The position numbers were made by a program, and so were the translations under genes. The notes beneath the pieces are model-generated. The model was not told the origin of the DNA. It saw only the letters and a program-made list of their open reading frames with translations, and made no database searches. From Acidobacteriota bacterium (lineage in GTDB: Bacteria > Acidobacteriota > Terriglobia > Acidiferrales > UBA7541): DNA of 7,927 nt. This document shows, in pieces, positions 6,401 through 7,927 of this stretch. Positions within the stretch are counted from its first letter, which is position 1. Every line of letters starts with the position of its first letter. Location: assembly GCA_003153585.1 (NCBI GenBank), contig PLZZ01000214.1, forward strand, positions 2,833 to 10,759, given 5' to 3'.

Positions 6401-6554
6401 ACTATACGAACCGCCGATGCGCCCTTCGAATGAGGCTGACGCCCAGTAGCCTAGCCGCCGAGCCGAAACGTCCCGCATTTCACCCCTCATTCTCGCCGAT
6501 GTAACATGGTTGTAACAATTCTGACAAAAAATGAGACCAGGAGAATTCGAGAAC
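6401..6554 (+). other. phoU-pstS spacer with paired short repeats
   Basis: This 154-nt spacer carries the pstS control region. Besides the PHO-box-like repeat at 6500-6527, it contains an exact 8-bp inverted repeat, GAATGAGG (6428-6435) and CCTCATTC (6485-6492), and an exact 8-bp direct repeat, CGCCGATG (6412-6419 and 6494-6501). The second copy of the direct repeat runs into the PHO-box-like element. No T-tract follows the inverted repeat, so there is no intrinsic terminator. No confident -10 hexamer could be placed before the pstS start. Confidence 0.45.
6500..6527 (+). promoter_or_regulatory. PHO-box-like tandem repeat upstream of pstS
   Basis: TGTAACA occurs at 6500-6506 and 6511-6517, exactly 11 bp apart, and a weaker third unit TGACAAA begins 11 bp later at 6522. 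Two 7-bp direct repeats with a 4-bp spacer is the geometry of PhoB boxes, and pstS is the classic PhoB target. The motif is related to the TGTTAA pair before phoB, giving a shared TGTWAAM pattern. The element ends about 28 nt before the pstS ATG, so it would overlap or sit just upstream of a -35 region. Confidence 0.65.
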
Positions 6555-7577
6555 ATGAAAAAGAGCCTGCTAGTTGTGTCGCTCGCGCTCGGCCTGGCAG
6601 CCATCGCAGCAGCCCAAAACGGAACAGTGCTGCTAAATGCCGCCGGCGCCACTTTTCCCTATCCGATTTATTCCAAGTGGTTTGACGTGTACCACACCGC
6701 GCATCCCAACATTCAGATTAACTACCAATCTATCGGATCGGGCGGCGGGATACGTCAGCTTGAGGCCGGTACCGTGGATTTCGGCGCGTCGGACGGACCC
6801 ATGACGGACGAGCAGCTCTCGCAATCGAAGTTCAAGATCCTGCATTTCCCGACCGTGCTTGGCGCGGTGGTGCCTACCTATAATATCGTGGGCGTATCCG
6901 GAGAACTAAATTTCACGCAGAAGGCATTAGCGGGAATTTATCTCGGAACAATCACAAAGTGGGACGATCCGGAAATCGCCAAAGCGAATGCCGGCGTGAA
7001 ACTGCCGAATGCCGATATCGTTGTGGTTCACCGTTCGGACGGCAGTGGAACCACCTACATCTGGACGGATTTTTTGGCGAAGGTCAGCGAGGATTGGAAG
7101 AAAAAAGTGGGCAACGCGGCCACTTCCGTGAATTGGCCGGCAGGGCTGGGCGGCAAGGGCAACGAAGGCGTGACCGGGCTGGTGAAGCAGACGCCGAACG
7201 CGATTGGCTACATCGAGTTGATCTATGCCGTGCAGAACAATATTCCGTACGGGAAAGTTCAGAACGCGGCGGGAAACTTCGTGAAGGCGGATTTGGCAGG
7301 CGTGACGGCAGCAGCGTCCGCCGATGCCAAGAACATCCCGGAAGACTTCCGCGTTTCGATCACAAACGCTCCAGGGCCAAAGGTTTATCCCATTTCAAGT
7401 TTCACGTGGCTGCTGATTCCCGCGCAAATTCAGGACGCAGCGAAGCGCGAGGCCATCAAGGGTTTTCTGAAATGGATGTTGGTGGAAGGTCAGAAGTACA
7501 ATGAGGGCTTGACCTATGCCCAGCTACCCAAAGAAGTGATCGCGAGGGAGACAAAGGCGATTTCGCTGATTCAGTAA
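6555..7577 (+). CDS. pstS: Periplasmic phosphate-binding protein PstS
   Basis: The 340-residue precursor has a signal peptide (MKKSLLVVSLALGLAAIAAA, cleavage near 20-21) with no lipobox cysteine, so it should be free in the periplasm. Phosphate-contacting motifs known from E. coli PstS are all visible: AGATFP (30-35, T33), SIGSGGGIRQ (59-68, S62), DFGASDGPM (75-83, D80) and HRSDGSGTT (159-167, R160, S164, G165, T166). A C-terminal PstS block, YPISSFTWLLIP, is at 278-289. It captures phosphate for the PstCAB transporter. The ATG at 6555 gives a normal basic n-region; an in-frame ATG at 6531 would add eight residues (MRPGEFEN) ahead of the signal peptide and lies against the tandem repeat, so it is less likely. 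AGGAG sits 11 nt upstream of 6555. The next gene, pstC, abuts the stop codon. Confidence 0.96.
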   Translation: MKKSLLVVSLALGLAAIAAAQNGTVLLNAAGATFPYPIYSKWFDVYHTAHPNIQINYQSIGSGGGIRQLEAGTVDFGASDGPMTDEQLSQSKFKILHFPTVLGAVVPTYNIVGVSGELNFTQKALAGIYLGTITKWDDPEIAKANAGVKLPNADIVVVHRSDGSGTTYIWTDFLAKVSEDWKKKVGNAATSVNWPAGLGGKGNEGVTGLVKQTPNAIGYIELIYAVQNNIPYGKVQNAAGNFVKADLAGVTAAASADAKNIPEDFRVSITNAPGPKVYPISSFTWLLIPAQIQDAAKREAIKGFLKWMLVEGQKYNEGLTYAQLPKEVIARETKAISLIQ

Positions 7578-7927
7578 ATGTCCGCTGCCGCTACCACAAT
7601 CGCGCACGAGGTTCCGCCGCAAGCGGGACCTCGCGCGTTTCTTCGCCGTCTGCGTGGCGGCGACGAAATCGCTCACCTGATTACCCTCACATTTTCAGCC
7701 CTTATCCTCCTGATCACCTCCATGCTGGTGTACGAGCTCTGGGCCAATTCCCATCTTTCCCGTGCAAAATTTGGATGGATGTTTTTCTGGACCAGGGTGT
7801 GGGATCCGAACTTTGACAACTTTGGTGCGGCGCCGTTCATCTATGGCACGTTGGTTACGTCGGCAGTGGCGCTCTGCCTCGCGGTTCCGCTGGGTCTTGC
7901 GAGCGCGATTTTTCTCTCCGAGCTCGC
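7578..7927 (+). CDS. pstC: Phosphate ABC transporter permease PstC (partial, runs off the right edge)
   Basis: The first 116 codons are present. The ATG directly follows the pstS stop (TAAATG) with no ribosome binding site close by, so translation is probably coupled to pstS. The peptide has a hydrophilic N-terminus (about 1-35), a first membrane helix at about 36-58 (HLITLTFSALILLITSMLVY) and a loop with FFWTRVWDPNFDNFGAAPF. A second helix begins IYGTLVTSAVALCLAVPLG and continues into LASAIFLSELA, the characteristic start of the PstC permease domain (GT.xTS..AL..AVPLG...AIFL.E). PstC pairs with PstA to form the membrane channel for phosphate delivered by PstS. The remaining two thirds of the protein, and presumably pstA and pstB, lie beyond the window. 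Confidence 0.92.
   Translation, partial: MSAAATTIAHEVPPQAGPRAFLRRLRGGDEIAHLITLTFSALILLITSMLVYELWANSHLSRAKFGWMFFWTRVWDPNFDNFGAAPFIYGTLVTSAVALCLAVPLGLASAIFLSEL

Noticed and set aside
6531..6554. ATG at 6531 as the pstS start
   Set aside because: It would put MRPGEFEN before the signal peptide and lies against the regulatory repeat; 6555 gives a normal signal peptide.
6959..7504. 181-codon open frame on the plus strand within pstS in another frame
   Set aside because: Its Arg/Gly-rich translation has no domain and it coincides with well-conserved PstS motifs in the real frame.

Overview
The window looks like a chromosomal segment of a Gram-negative, moderately GC-rich environmental bacterium. 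A TonB-dependent receptor implies an outer membrane, and PstS has a non-lipoprotein signal peptide, which implies a periplasm. The order phoB-phoR-phoU-pstS-pstC and the general sequence style suggest Acidobacteriota (Koribacter/Sulfotelmatobacter-like soil lineages). That taxonomic guess is inference; no marker gene is present.

Left half (1-2785, minus strand): three tightly packed genes read leftwards. First is a TonB-dependent outer-membrane receptor without an obvious known ligand (2785-734). After 16 nt comes a small periplasmic YfiR/DUF4154-family protein (717-76). After a single nucleotide comes the first 24 codons of a protein whose N-terminus resembles CHASE8-type membrane sensors (74 to beyond position 1). 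Together they look like an envelope-spanning signalling module: outer-membrane receptor, periplasmic YfiR, inner-membrane sensor. This is the least conventional part of the window.

Middle (2786-3113): a 328-nt divergent intergenic region. It carries TGTTAA twice at exactly 11-bp spacing upstream of phoB, which also forms a perfect 15-bp palindrome.

Right half (3114-7927, plus strand): a phosphate-starvation regulon. phoB (response regulator) overlaps phoR (PAS-containing sensor kinase) by 11 bp. phoU follows after 115 nt with a strong ribosome binding site. pstS (periplasmic phosphate-binding protein) follows after a 154-nt spacer with a clear PHO-box-like tandem repeat, TGTAACA twice at 11-bp spacing. 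pstC (permease) starts immediately after the pstS stop and runs off the window; pstA and pstB would be expected beyond. The expected circuit is PstSCAB transport reporting phosphate status through PhoU to PhoR, with PhoB-P activating pstS and probably its own operon through the tandem repeats.

No tRNA, rRNA, CRISPR array, insertion sequence or convincing rho-independent terminator was seen.
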